In this document: in pieces, positions 1 through 6,034 of the stretch
How positions within the stretch are numbered: position 1 is the stretch's first letter
Layout: the number at the start of each line of letters is the position of its first letter
NCBI GenBank assembly: GCA_947475895.1
Contig: CANJMF010000020.1
Coordinates: 1-60,312, forward strand
Source: Fidelibacterota bacterium
GTDB taxonomy: Bacteria; Pseudomonadota; Alphaproteobacteria; Rhodospirillales; Rhodospirillaceae
DNA length: 60,312 nucleotides
Direction of reading: 5' to 3'
Notes under the pieces: generated by a model
What the model saw: the letters and a program-made list of their open reading frames with translations, nothing else
What the model was told of the DNA's origin: nothing
The model's database searches: none
Made by a program: the position numbers and the translations under genes

Positions 1-84
1 AACTTGCCGGCCCTGTGCCAGCAGCACATCGACCTGCCGTAACTTCGCAACAATCTCTTCAGCTGTATGCCGCTTCCTTGCCAT
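1..84 (-). CDS. IS3-family transposase OrfA, N-terminal fragment
   Basis: The first 28 codons of a transposase OrfA, cut by the window edge. The start of the protein (MARKRHTAEEIVAKLRQVDV) matches the N-terminal helix-turn-helix region of IS3-family OrfA proteins, which bind the element's terminal repeats. An AGGAGG ribosome-binding site sits a few bases before the ATG at 84. In this family OrfA is joined to the OrfB integrase by a programmed frameshift, but that part is outside the window. Confidence 0.85.
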   Translation of the reverse strand, partial: MARKRHTAEEIVAKLRQVDVLLAQGRQV

Positions 85-146
85 TGGTCCTATCCTCCTT
101 GTCAAAATCATACTTCAGGGAGGACCACTTCAAAGGGGGCAGATCA
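1..146 (-). mobile_element. IS3-family insertion sequence, orfA-side end (partial)
   Basis: This is the terminal part of an insertion sequence running off the left edge. The terminus, read on the minus strand from 146, starts TGATCTGCCCCC and continues with GTGGTCC a few bases later. The IS end at 60165 starts TGACCGGCCCCC and also continues with GTGGTCC, so the two match as imperfect terminal inverted repeats of one element type. OrfA begins 62 bases inside the tip. The base pattern and OrfA sequence fit the IS3 family, probably the IS407-like group (inference). The four host bases next to the tip are GTGA at 147-150. Confidence 0.85.
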
Positions 147-535
147 GTGAAGCGTAGAAAACAGGATTTCCAATAGTAACGGATGCCTGTCGTCGGTAGC
201 GGTCACCGCCGCGAACAATCACTCTGGTATGCGCACGCGAATGCCAAACACGCACAACAGCCGACCTCCATTGTCCGGATTGGTCGGGTTCGTTTGGCTG
301 CTGATCTTTATCGTGCTTCTCGTTAAAGCCTGCGTCGGCTAGCGGGTACGCCGCCGCCGTTTGCACACGTCTGCAACCTTTATCCGAAGCGCTGGCGCAC
401 CAGCGCGGGCGTATTTTCATTTCATGTGGCTGCTGAATAGCGGCCCTGTAAGCGCCGCATACCGGATTGGATTGCTTGGGTGACGGGGAAAGATCAGGAT
501 TTGCCAATCAAAACGACCGTCTACGATTGGTAAAC
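147..535. other. 389-base stretch between the IS end and the recombinase gene
   Basis: No convincing protein gene of normal size is seen here. The stretch holds one short open frame with a hydrophobic segment (241-342, listed separately) and presumably the promoter of the recombinase. An open frame runs through most of it on the minus strand, but its product is rich in Arg, Pro and Gln, resembles no family I know, and extends into the IS end, so I do not call it. Confidence 0.4.
241..342 (+). CDS. Possible 33-residue single-pass membrane peptide
   Basis: A short open frame from ATG 241 to TAG 340-342; an in-frame ATG at 229 would add four residues. After a polar N-terminus (MPNTHNSRPP) comes one uninterrupted hydrophobic run of about 18 residues (SGLVGFVWLLIFIVLLV), then a short KACVG tail. 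This is what a small transmembrane peptide looks like, and mobile elements often carry such genes. No good Shine-Dalgarno sequence precedes either ATG, and no family is recognised. It may be chance. Confidence 0.25.
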   Translation: MPNTHNSRPPLSGLVGFVWLLIFIVLLVKACVG

Positions 536-1219
536 ATGAAAAAAATCATCACTTACGCCCGCGTCAGCACCCGGCAGCAGGGTAGCTCGGGCCTGGGGCT
601 CGCCGCCCAGACTGAGCGGATGGCCTCATTCGCGGCCCAAAATGGCTTCCACATCGAAGCTTCCTACGAGGAGGTCCAATCGGGCGGGGGCACGGACGCC
701 CTTGAGCTACGGCCAGTCCTAAAGGCAGCGCTTGCTCATGCCCAAAAGTTAAAATGCTCCATCCTCGTATCGAAGTTGGACCGGCTCAGCCGAGACGTTT
801 CGTTCATATCCAGCCTGATGGCGAAGAAGGTCCCGTTCGTCGTCGCGGAGTTGGGCATCGATACCGATCCGTTCCTATTGCACCTGTTTGCGGCATTGGC
901 CGAAAAAGAGCGTCGTCTAATCAGCGAGCGCACCATAGCCGCGCTAGCTGCTAAACGAGCGAAGGGCGAGCCCCTCGGCAATCGGAAGAACCTCTCCGAC
1001 GCGCAAGCCCTCGGAGTAGCGACTATCCGGGCGGAGGCAAAGCAGCGGGCGCAGGTGTTGGTGCCTATCTTCGAAGAACTGAGCGACGCTGGCGTGCGTA
1101 CATTCCTGGGTATTGCCGATGCGCTCAACGCGCGCGGTGTGCCGACACCTCGCGGCGGTCGCTGGCACGCATCGACAGTCGCGCGCATCACGAAGCGGAT
1201 TGCAAATCGGGCGGCGTAG
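536..1219 (+). CDS. Serine site-specific recombinase (resolvase/invertase family)
   Basis: A 227-residue resolvase/invertase-type recombinase. The N-terminal catalytic domain (about residues 1-140) starts [12 protein letters not shown], with the nucleophile serine at residue 11 in the usual YARVST context, and carries the SKLDRLSRD motif. The segment [15 protein letters not shown] corresponds to the E-helix leading to a C-terminal HTH region ([18 protein letters not shown]). These enzymes cut and rejoin DNA through a 5' phosphoserine bond. The length fits the small resolvase/Pin group rather than large phage integrases. The ATG at 536 is chosen because similarity starts exactly there; an upstream extension to 467 adds unrelated residues. 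In this element it could resolve dimers or invert a segment; which is not shown. Confidence 0.85.
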   Translation: MKKIITYARVSTRQQGSSGLGLAAQTERMASFAAQNGFHIEASYEEVQSGGGTDALELRPVLKAALAHAQKLKCSILVSKLDRLSRDVSFISSLMAKKVPFVVAELGIDTDPFLLHLFAALAEKERRLISERTIAALAAKRAKGEPLGNRKNLSDAQALGVATIRAEAKQRAQVLVPIFEELSDAGVRTFLGIADALNARGVPTPRGGRWHASTVARITKRIANRAA

Positions 1220-1251
1220 CGCCGATTTCAAATATCCGCGCAGATGCGTTA

Positions 1252-1283
1252 TCCTATGTAAGACGACAGGTCTTGTCATAGGA
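1252..1283 (+). promoter_or_regulatory. Hairpin covering the ribosome-binding site of the HNH gene
   Basis: Left arm TCCTATG (1252-1258) and AGAC (1261-1264) pair with GTCT (1270-1273) and CATAGGA (1277-1283), with a small internal loop and a five-base end loop. The right arm contains the start of the AGGAG ribosome-binding site of the HNH gene (ATG 1291), so folding would hide it. This could reduce translation from read-through transcripts. The structure is seen in the sequence; the function is inferred. Confidence 0.4.
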
Positions 1284-1290
1284 GACGAGG

Positions 1291-1803
1291 ATGCGGCGCA
1301 AGCTTACCCTCCGCCATCCACTCATATTGCAATTGATATCGCAAACGCTGCCGCGCCTGCGCCGACGGGGCCAGCGGGTTGGGTGTCTCGAGTGGGCCGG
1401 ATATTGCAAACCGGGCGGCTATCCCATCGTTCAATTTGCGCTCAAACGCTACCGCCTGCCGGACTTGGTATGGATTTTGCGGCACCCTGATCCGATGCCC
1501 TTCAACCATGTGGTCTCCCACACGTGCGGCAATCGCAAGTGCATTGAAAGAACTCATCTCGTTCTTCGGCCCGCCTGGGAAGTTGCTCGGGAAAGGATGC
1601 GCAGGCGCCCGGTCGGCCAAAAAGGGTTTGTCGGATTGCGGGGGGAAGCCAACCGACGGGCAGTCCTAACCAATGAACAAGTACTGTACATGCGGCGACG
1701 ATGCGAAGAAGGCGCGTCGATCAGACAAATGTCGAAAGAACTTGGAATTGCTTACTCCCACGCCTGGTACATCGTAAAAAGGCAGCATTGGACGTGTATC
1801 TAG
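1291..1803 (+). CDS. HNH endonuclease with C-terminal HTH-like module
   Basis: A 170-residue HNH nuclease like the free-standing homing endonucleases of phages. The central part has the CLEWAGY start and the zinc/catalytic segment HVVSHTCGNRKCIERTHL (about residues 73-90), with the usual His followed by two Cys pairs and a closing HL. The C-terminus (LTNEQVLYMRRRCEEGASIR, then a helix-turn-helix-like stretch ending in W) resembles the DNA-binding modules appended to phage HNH enzymes. Such enzymes nick or cut DNA and can spread their own gene. The GGAG ribosome-binding site lies about 7 bases before ATG 1291 but is partly within a hairpin. It stands alone between the recombinase and the unknown gene at 2066. 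Confidence 0.8.
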   Translation: MRRKLTLRHPLILQLISQTLPRLRRRGQRVGCLEWAGYCKPGGYPIVQFALKRYRLPDLVWILRHPDPMPFNHVVSHTCGNRKCIERTHLVLRPAWEVARERMRRRPVGQKGFVGLRGEANRRAVLTNEQVLYMRRRCEEGASIRQMSKELGIAYSHAWYIVKRQHWTCI

Positions 1804-1871
1804 CTTCAGCAAAATGGCACGATCTCTCAGATAGATAGGGGCCGCGTACCAAATCTGATATAGCTGAACCT

Positions 1872-1891
1872 GTTTGCAAACGTTTGCAAAC
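1872..1891. promoter_or_regulatory. Perfect 20-base palindrome, two tandem copies of GTTTGCAAAC
   Basis: The 10-mer GTTTGCAAAC, itself a perfect palindrome, occurs twice head to tail, so the whole 20 bases are palindromic. The centre, TGCAAACGTTTGCA, has the CpG-centred symmetry of LacI/PurR-type operators (known pattern); phage-type repressors also bind such sites. A second, weaker dyad (CCGTTT at 1965-1970 with AAACGG at 1976-1981) lies downstream. Both lie before the unknown gene at 2066. No LacI-family gene is in the window, so the binding protein is unknown. Confidence 0.5.
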
Positions 1892-2065
1892 ACCTCGCGA
1901 AAGCGTTTGGCGGCCGGTGGCCACGGACCCGATCGCGCCCTCTCGGTCATTGCCAGCCCGTTAACCGTTTGCGAAAAACGGAGGCTGACCATAGACCCCC
2001 ACGTAGAACCCAAGTCGTGTAGATGGCTGGCAATTTTTCAAAATGGCTATGGCGTTGGCGCCCCG

Positions 2066-2833
2066 ATGAGCAATCGCGATGATAAATCGAAAGGCTTCTT
2101 AGATCGGCTCCTTGCTGGCGCTGCGCCCGACGCTAAAGACAAGCTTATATTCCTGAGCACTTTCCCTGCGGGCCTCTCGCAGTTGGCGCGTCCCATCTAT
2201 CGAAAAGTTCGACAAGACATTCCCAAGCAGTGCGTAGAGAAGGTTTGCTCCGCACCCGCGTTTTCAAATCTGCCCAAGAAGACGGTGGAAGCATGTTTGG
2301 TTGGCCTGTGGGCTTTAGATGAATTCCACAATACCGACGACAAAAACATAGCGCTCGCGGCATCAACAACAGCGCGACGTAAATCCATGGTCCCGAAGGG
2401 TGGCGACTTCAGTGGCCGCAACAGTCTGCGCAACGTCATGCCATTGGAACGAAGGCTCAAGAAGTTAATCCACATTCGCGACTACTGGATGACGGCCAAA
2501 GGGCGAGACCAAATGCAGGCCATGCTAATCCTGGGCATGCTGCGCCGCGCGGGCTGGGACAAGATTTCCGTCCACACGCTGAGGCAGCTCTATCCCATCA
2601 TTTATCCGTTCCTGACAGTCGGCAAACATCACCTTGTTTCAAGCCGTGACTTCAAGTTTACGTTCGAGCAGAAAAACGGAAAGCCAATGCCGTCGGATCG
2701 CGATCAAATTTATCGCCAAATCCGGATGCGCGTTGCCGAAATCACGAAGACGATGGGCGGTCGCGAGCAAGCCTTTGCCCTGGGTGACCAGCTTCTCAAA
2801 AGTGTGCAGGCAACTATTCAAAGAATTCCGTAA
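2066..2833 (+). CDS. Unknown protein of the integrative element
   Basis: A 255-residue soluble protein that I do not recognise. It starts MSNRDDKSKGFLDRLL, has no signal peptide or membrane segment, and is rich in Lys and Arg with several predicted helical stretches (for example LEKRLKKLIHIRDYW-like region around residues 130-150 and a C-terminal AFALGDQLLKSVQATIQRI helix). The basic character would suit nucleic-acid binding, but there is no named motif. The frame stays open upstream to 1874 with only a TTG start; ATG 2066 is preferred although its ribosome-binding site is weak. It is followed after 125 bases by the lambda O-like gene and preceded by a strong palindrome, so it may be regulated from there. 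Confidence 0.6.
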   Translation: MSNRDDKSKGFLDRLLAGAAPDAKDKLIFLSTFPAGLSQLARPIYRKVRQDIPKQCVEKVCSAPAFSNLPKKTVEACLVGLWALDEFHNTDDKNIALAASTTARRKSMVPKGGDFSGRNSLRNVMPLERRLKKLIHIRDYWMTAKGRDQMQAMLILGMLRRAGWDKISVHTLRQLYPIIYPFLTVGKHHLVSSRDFKFTFEQKNGKPMPSDRDQIYRQIRMRVAEITKTMGGREQAFALGDQLLKSVQATIQRIP

Positions 2834-2958
2834 AACCGGCGGCATATCTCGCTGCAATTTTTTGCCTAATTAGGGCGGTCCTCGGCATTCGCCGGGTCGC
2901 CGTGCAATCCATCCAATGGGGAGTGAGCGGCGAACCTTATTATTGGAGGGCCGCTGTA

Positions 2959-3558
2959 ATGCCTGCGAGCAACGAGATTTCAGACGCCACGAAGATGCGG
3001 CAAAACATCTTGCGCCGCTGGATAGGAGAACTGTCCTTAGAGGAAACAACTCTCTGCTGCTTCTTCTACGAGCGCACCTATGCTTTCAACAAAACGAGAG
3101 AGCGGATTTCCGTTAACGCATTTCTCAATGGTATCCGTGGGCGAAACAACTTTTATCAGGCTGGGCTCCCGATAGGGCGCAGCAAGTTGATGCGCCTCCT
3201 CGGGAGACTAGAAGCGAAAGGAGCGATCTTTCGTCGTCGCACGAAAGGCAAGGTCACCGAGTACGAACTAAATCCCAATTGGCGTGAGGAATGCGGCGAC
3301 GAAGCACCCGGCGGTTATCCACACGGCGCTGTGGATAACCGGTGTAGCGGGAACGGCACCGATCCAACAGGCGGGACAAGGGTAGTCCCAACGGCGGGAC
3401 ACAGAACAAGAGATATGAACTTACGAAATAAAGAAGCGATTGTAGTAGGCGAGCGGCCTGCGGCCGCTGCGCCACCACATCAGCATCAAAAGAATAATGT
3501 CGGAGTTTCAAGAAAGCGCTCGCGCAAGCGCAGGTCTTCTCGGGGAGCATCGTCATGA
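2959..3558 (+). CDS. Phage lambda O-like replication initiator (winged helix)
   Basis: A 199-residue protein. The N-terminal half (about residues 10-110) has the pattern of the phage replication O winged-helix family: a first helix set, then YERTYAFNKTRERIS, a variable loop, then GRSKLMRLLGRLEAKGAI and a basic wing. In lambda, O binds iterons in the origin located inside gene O and recruits the host helicase (established knowledge). The C-terminal half is low in structure and ends in a very basic tail (RKRSRKRRSSRG). ATG 2959 is chosen because GGAGGG lies 8 bases before it. The gene overlaps the next by 4 bases. Two exact DnaA boxes lie within the coding sequence at residues 118-128. The family call rests on motif pattern only. 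Confidence 0.55.
   Translation: MPASNEISDATKMRQNILRRWIGELSLEETTLCCFFYERTYAFNKTRERISVNAFLNGIRGRNNFYQAGLPIGRSKLMRLLGRLEAKGAIFRRRTKGKVTEYELNPNWREECGDEAPGGYPHGAVDNRCSGNGTDPTGGTRVVPTAGHRTRDMNLRNKEAIVVGERPAAAAPPHQHQKNNVGVSRKRSRKRRSSRGASS
3312..3446. other. Candidate replication origin inside the initiator gene
   Basis: Three elements lie in order. First, a perfect inverted repeat, CGGTTATCCACA at 3312-3323 and its complement at 3330-3341, 6 bases apart; each arm contains an exact DnaA box TTATCCACA, on opposite strands. Second, a 9-base direct repeat GGCGGGACA at 3370-3378 and 3393-3401, with GGGAC and GTCCC inverted between them. Third, an AT-rich stretch 3405-3446, 31% GC by hand count. Boxes, repeats and an AT-rich unwinding region in this order are typical of replication origins. 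That it works as one is inferred. Confidence 0.45.
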
Positions 3559-4031
3559 GCACCCCCACCAATCACCTGCGCACGACGCCATTTGTACATC
3601 CAATTTCGCAAGATGGGGTGGACCCTAGCTCCCCTGCCGGGCAACGCAAGTTGCGTGTCCTAGCTGTGGGAAACCCCCAAGCCGTGGCCTTTGGCGAAGA
3701 AACGGCTACTGAGATGCCGAGCGGTCGGGCCTCCGGACCCGAGCTATTGGGTACCGCCGCCATATTCCCGCCCGTCATGACGGTTTTTGACGTCGCCCGA
3801 TTGCTCCGGATGAACGTCGATAGCGTTAGGCGTATCGACCGCAGCGAGCTTTCCCCGGCCAATCACGGGGTTGGGAAATGGGGTCTTTACCTACTCGAAG
3901 ACGTATTGGATTACGTGCGCCGTCGCGCCCATGAGCAACAGGGCAAATTGGATACCAAGGCCCGGCGACAGGTGATAGATGACGTAATTGGAAGTGCGCG
4001 GGGACGTTCTCGAAAGGGAACGTCGTTATGA
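3555..4031 (+). CDS. Excisionase-like helix-turn-helix protein
   Basis: A 158-residue protein with a long, probably disordered N-terminus (about 70 residues) and a C-terminal HTH of the excisionase/MerR type: PPVMTVFDVARLLRMNVDSV, then RRIDRSELSPANHGVGKWGLYLLEDVLDYVRRR. In this family the last segment forms the wing and closing helix that read the DNA. It overlaps the upstream gene (ATGA at 3555) and the integrase downstream (ATGA at 4028), so the three are probably translationally coupled. Being next to a tyrosine integrase, it is a good candidate for the recombination directionality factor that favours excision, though it could be a plain regulator. Confidence 0.6.
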   Translation: MSTPTNHLRTTPFVHPISQDGVDPSSPAGQRKLRVLAVGNPQAVAFGEETATEMPSGRASGPELLGTAAIFPPVMTVFDVARLLRMNVDSVRRIDRSELSPANHGVGKWGLYLLEDVLDYVRRRAHEQQGKLDTKARRQVIDDVIGSARGRSRKGTSL

Positions 4032-5212
4032 CAAAAAGCGTCTTAATCGGCCCGTGTCGGGTCCGCCCAAACAGAGGCGCACGAAGCGCTTCCAGCAGTT
4101 GGCTTTTGGATGTTCCAAAGACAATTGCCGGAACGCGAATGCGCCTGTTCTTTGCAAATCGTGAAGAAGCAATTCAAAAGGCGAACGCGTTAATACGCGG
4201 CATCGCTCAAGAGCAACTAATGCCGCGTCACCGGAGGTCCGGCGCAACGATCATGCTCTACGAGGCAATTGATCGTTGGATAGTCGAGCAGGAGCGACGG
4301 GTGGCACTCAGAAAGAAGGCACCTAAATCGCTTGATCGGGACCGCTGGAACATCAAAGCCATCAAGAGCTTTTTCCGTGACGTTCAACTGGACGCCATCA
4401 CGGAGCAACGGCTGGAAGACTTCCAGATATGGCGTTTGAAGAAGAAGGGCCGCAGTCCGGACACCGTAAACAGCGACACGGCGATCTTGGGCAGTGTTCT
4501 GCGGTGGGCTCACCGGAACCAATTCTTGGATCGTGTGCCGAGGATTGACCCCGTGCCAAGTGATGTTGGCAGAAACCTGCACGTTCCGACGCAGGCGGAG
4601 ATGGTTCGGGTCATTCAAGCGTTGCCCCACTACAATCGAACCGTTGTGCAGTTCATCGCTGAAACGGGGTGTCGTAGCGGGGAAGCTTTCAACCTCACCT
4701 GGGACAACGTCGATCTCGAAAACGGGATCGTACAAATCCGGGCTAACAGCGATTGGTCCCCGAAGACACGGCACTCGACGCGCCGTCTCGCTCTCAGTCC
4801 AAGCGTGAAAGCTCAGCTATCGGCCTTATCGTCGCGGGGTCGGTATGTCTTTTCTAGCCCGAAAGACACGAACAAGCGTCGCGACAATATCCGTAAATCG
4901 CTCCTGACGGCGGTCAGAAAGGCCAACGCCATTCGGGATGGCAAGCCGCTCAGGATCACGTTGCACACGCTCCGGAAGGCTTACGCGACGTGGGCGGCGA
5001 TGGACGTGGAGATGCCACACCGCCAGCTACAGGATCAACTCGGGCATGCGCCCGGCAGCAAGATGACCCTTAAGCACTACATCGGCAGGTCGCGCGACCT
5101 GCTCCAGCAGTGCGTCATGCAGCTTCCTATCGAGCCGAAGGGAGGGGAAGTGGCAACAAGTGGCAACACGCTCGCCACGAGCGGTTCCCGGCTTTCGCCG
5201 GGTTCCACATAA
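4028..5212 (+). CDS. Tyrosine recombinase / phage-type integrase
   Basis: A 394-residue tyrosine integrase. An N-terminal arm-binding-like region is followed by a core-binding domain (about 75-165) and the catalytic domain (about 185-365). The catalytic set is complete: Arg216 in GCRSGE, Lys246 in SPKT, His313 and Arg316 in HTLRK, His340 in LGHAPGS and the nucleophile Tyr351 in KHYIGRS. It should integrate and excise the element at the adjacent tRNA-Ala(GGC), whose 3' end is 26 bases past the stop codon. The start overlaps the excisionase-like gene by 4 bases. The C-terminal tail (from about 372) is Ser/Thr/Gly-rich and lies next to the att site. All key residues are intact, so it may be active. 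Confidence 0.92.
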   Translation: MTKSVLIGPCRVRPNRGARSASSSWLLDVPKTIAGTRMRLFFANREEAIQKANALIRGIAQEQLMPRHRRSGATIMLYEAIDRWIVEQERRVALRKKAPKSLDRDRWNIKAIKSFFRDVQLDAITEQRLEDFQIWRLKKKGRSPDTVNSDTAILGSVLRWAHRNQFLDRVPRIDPVPSDVGRNLHVPTQAEMVRVIQALPHYNRTVVQFIAETGCRSGEAFNLTWDNVDLENGIVQIRANSDWSPKTRHSTRRLALSPSVKAQLSALSSRGRYVFSSPKDTNKRRDNIRKSLLTAVRKANAIRDGKPLRITLHTLRKAYATWAAMDVEMPHRQLQDQLGHAPGSKMTLKHYIGRSRDLLQQCVMQLPIEPKGGEVATSGNTLATSGSRLSPGST

Positions 5213-5238
5213 GTCTTTGCAATTACGTATTATGGTGG

Positions 5239-5314
5239 TGGTGGAGCTGAGCGGGATCGAACCGCTGACCTCTACAATGCCATCGTAGCGCTCTCCCAAC
5301 TGAGCTACAGCCCC
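5239..5314 (-). tRNA. tRNA-Ala (anticodon GGC)
   Basis: A complete cloverleaf on the minus strand, 76 bases including an encoded CCA. The acceptor stem pairs GGGGCTG with CAGCTCC (one G-U), the D arm reads GCTC...GAGC, the anticodon stem pairs CTACG with TGTAG around the loop ATGGCAT, giving anticodon GGC, and the T arm is AGCGG TTCGATC CCGCT. The 3' end faces the integrase gene and is the probable attachment site of the integrative element. The gene remains intact, as expected when the element restores the 3' end. Confidence 0.96.
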
Positions 5315-5340
5315 GGCACCATCAAACTTCGTATCAACGT

Positions 5341-5361
5341 CCGCATGTTTGGGACATGCGG
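5341..5361. other. Short hairpin between the FYDLN gene and tRNA-Ala
   Basis: CCGCATGT (5341-5348) and ACATGCGG (5354-5361) form a perfect 8-base stem with a 5-base loop. It lies after the stop of the FYDLN gene and before the tRNA on the minus strand. There is no T-run after it, so it is not a classical terminator; it may be a processing or weak termination signal. Confidence 0.4.
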
Positions 5362-5377
5362 TCTCTAACGCGGGCGG

Positions 5378-5406
5378 AAAATAGTTCTTCCGCGCGCGGG
5401 CATCAA
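5378..5406 (-). promoter_or_regulatory. Possible promoter of tRNA-Ala
   Basis: On the minus strand TTGATG (5401-5406) and TATTTT (5378-5383) are separated by exactly 17 bases, a fair match to sigma-70 sites. The expected start, near 5371, is about 57 bases before the tRNA. It overlaps the region just after the FYDLN gene. Prediction from sequence alone. Confidence 0.35.
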
Positions 5407-5411
5407 GACAC

Positions 5412-5741
5412 TTAAGTGGCTTCGTCCTTTTCGACGGGCACTTCCACGTCGTCGTCGTCTTCGCCGAGATCGGAGGTGTCCTCGATCACGGCCTCATCTT
5501 CATCATCGTCATCCGCCACGACGTCGTCTTCTTCATCCGGCACGGCTTTCGGCGGCGCCTTCACGGCGACCTGCTGTTTTGCCTTGGCGTCTTCCGACGG
5601 GCGGCGTGAGGCCTTAAAGATCACGGGCCGCGCATTCGCAGTGCCGCATTTGGGACAGATGCCCGGCTGCTTGTTCAAATCATAGAACCGCGCACTGCAG
5701 CTCTCGCAGGTCAGCTTCATCCCCAGTTCGGCTTTGGCCAC
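5412..5741 (-). CDS. FYDLN acid domain protein (TIGR02300 family)
   Basis: A 109-residue protein of a family found almost only in Alphaproteobacteria. The N-terminus has a zinc-ribbon (CESC, then CPKC) around the signature ARFYDLN; the rest is a Lys-rich linker and a long run dominated by Asp and Glu, giving the acid name. The function is unknown. The true start is the GTG at 5741: similarity begins there (VAKAELGMKLTC) and CAGGAGA lies 6-8 bases upstream, whereas longer versions run into non-homologous residues. It sits between tRNA-Ala and aroA, the usual place in this class, and is divergent from aroA. Confidence 0.88.
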   Translation of the reverse strand: MAKAELGMKLTCESCSARFYDLNKQPGICPKCGTANARPVIFKASRRPSEDAKAKQQVAVKAPPKAVPDEEDDVVADDDDEDEAVIEDTSDLGEDDDDVEVPVEKDEAT

Positions 5742-5759
5742 GCTTGTTCTCCTGAGTCC

Positions 5760-5787
5760 GGTGCATTCTCGACTTTGAAAATGCACC
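5760..5787. promoter_or_regulatory. Inverted repeat upstream of the FYDLN gene
   Basis: GGTGCATT (5760-5767) and AATGCACC (5780-5787) form perfect 8-base arms separated by 12 bases, about 20 bases before the GTG start of the FYDLN gene. It could be an operator or a leader hairpin. The remainder of the 293-base divergent intergenic space up to aroA also has GTGGCA and TGCCAC two bases apart, near a TATATA box. Confidence 0.35.
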
Positions 5788-6034
5788 CCTTCAAATTCCA
5801 CACGCCCGCGCTGCTGCGCCAAAACGCGCCGATAACGGCTTTCGTTGCGGGCTAACCCCTTGGCTCCCCAGGAAGTCCAGCGGGGGTCCAAGCGGCGAGG
5901 GTGGCATTTGCCACTTTATATAGCGCGAGTCAAAAGTAAAAAGGCCGCCGGGCCCTGCCAGCGGGGCTATTGGCGTCGGTCGATAGCCAGCGGAAAAATC
6001 CCGTGCTATCAGCCCGTTGCCGTTAGGAAGAGAC

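Larger units (their letters stand above)
147..5238 (+). mobile_element. Integrative element at tRNA-Ala(GGC), left end not seen
   Basis: A block of mobile-element genes, all on the plus strand, ends with a tyrosine integrase whose stop lies 26 bases from the 3' end of tRNA-Ala(GGC), the classic arrangement of an element integrated at a tRNA 3' end. Contents: serine recombinase, HNH nuclease, unknown protein, lambda O-like initiator, excisionase-like protein and integrase. No capsid, tail or terminase genes are seen, and no conjugation or relaxase genes, so it is a small or decayed phage-like satellite or a remnant. A second copy of the tRNA 3' end was not found by eye, so the other att site is beyond the window or lost. 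Beyond 5314 the order is core alphaproteobacterial. Confidence 0.7.

Noticed and set aside
467-535. Longer start of the serine recombinase
   Set aside because: The added residues do not belong to the family; [12 protein letters not shown] at 536 is the natural N-terminus.
147-600. Second att site (copy of the tRNA-Ala 3' end) at the left of the element
   Set aside because: No repeat of the tRNA 3' sequence is seen between the IS end and the recombinase.
5341-5361. Terminator after the FYDLN gene
   Set aside because: The perfect 8-base stem lacks a following T-run on either strand, so it is listed only as a hairpin.
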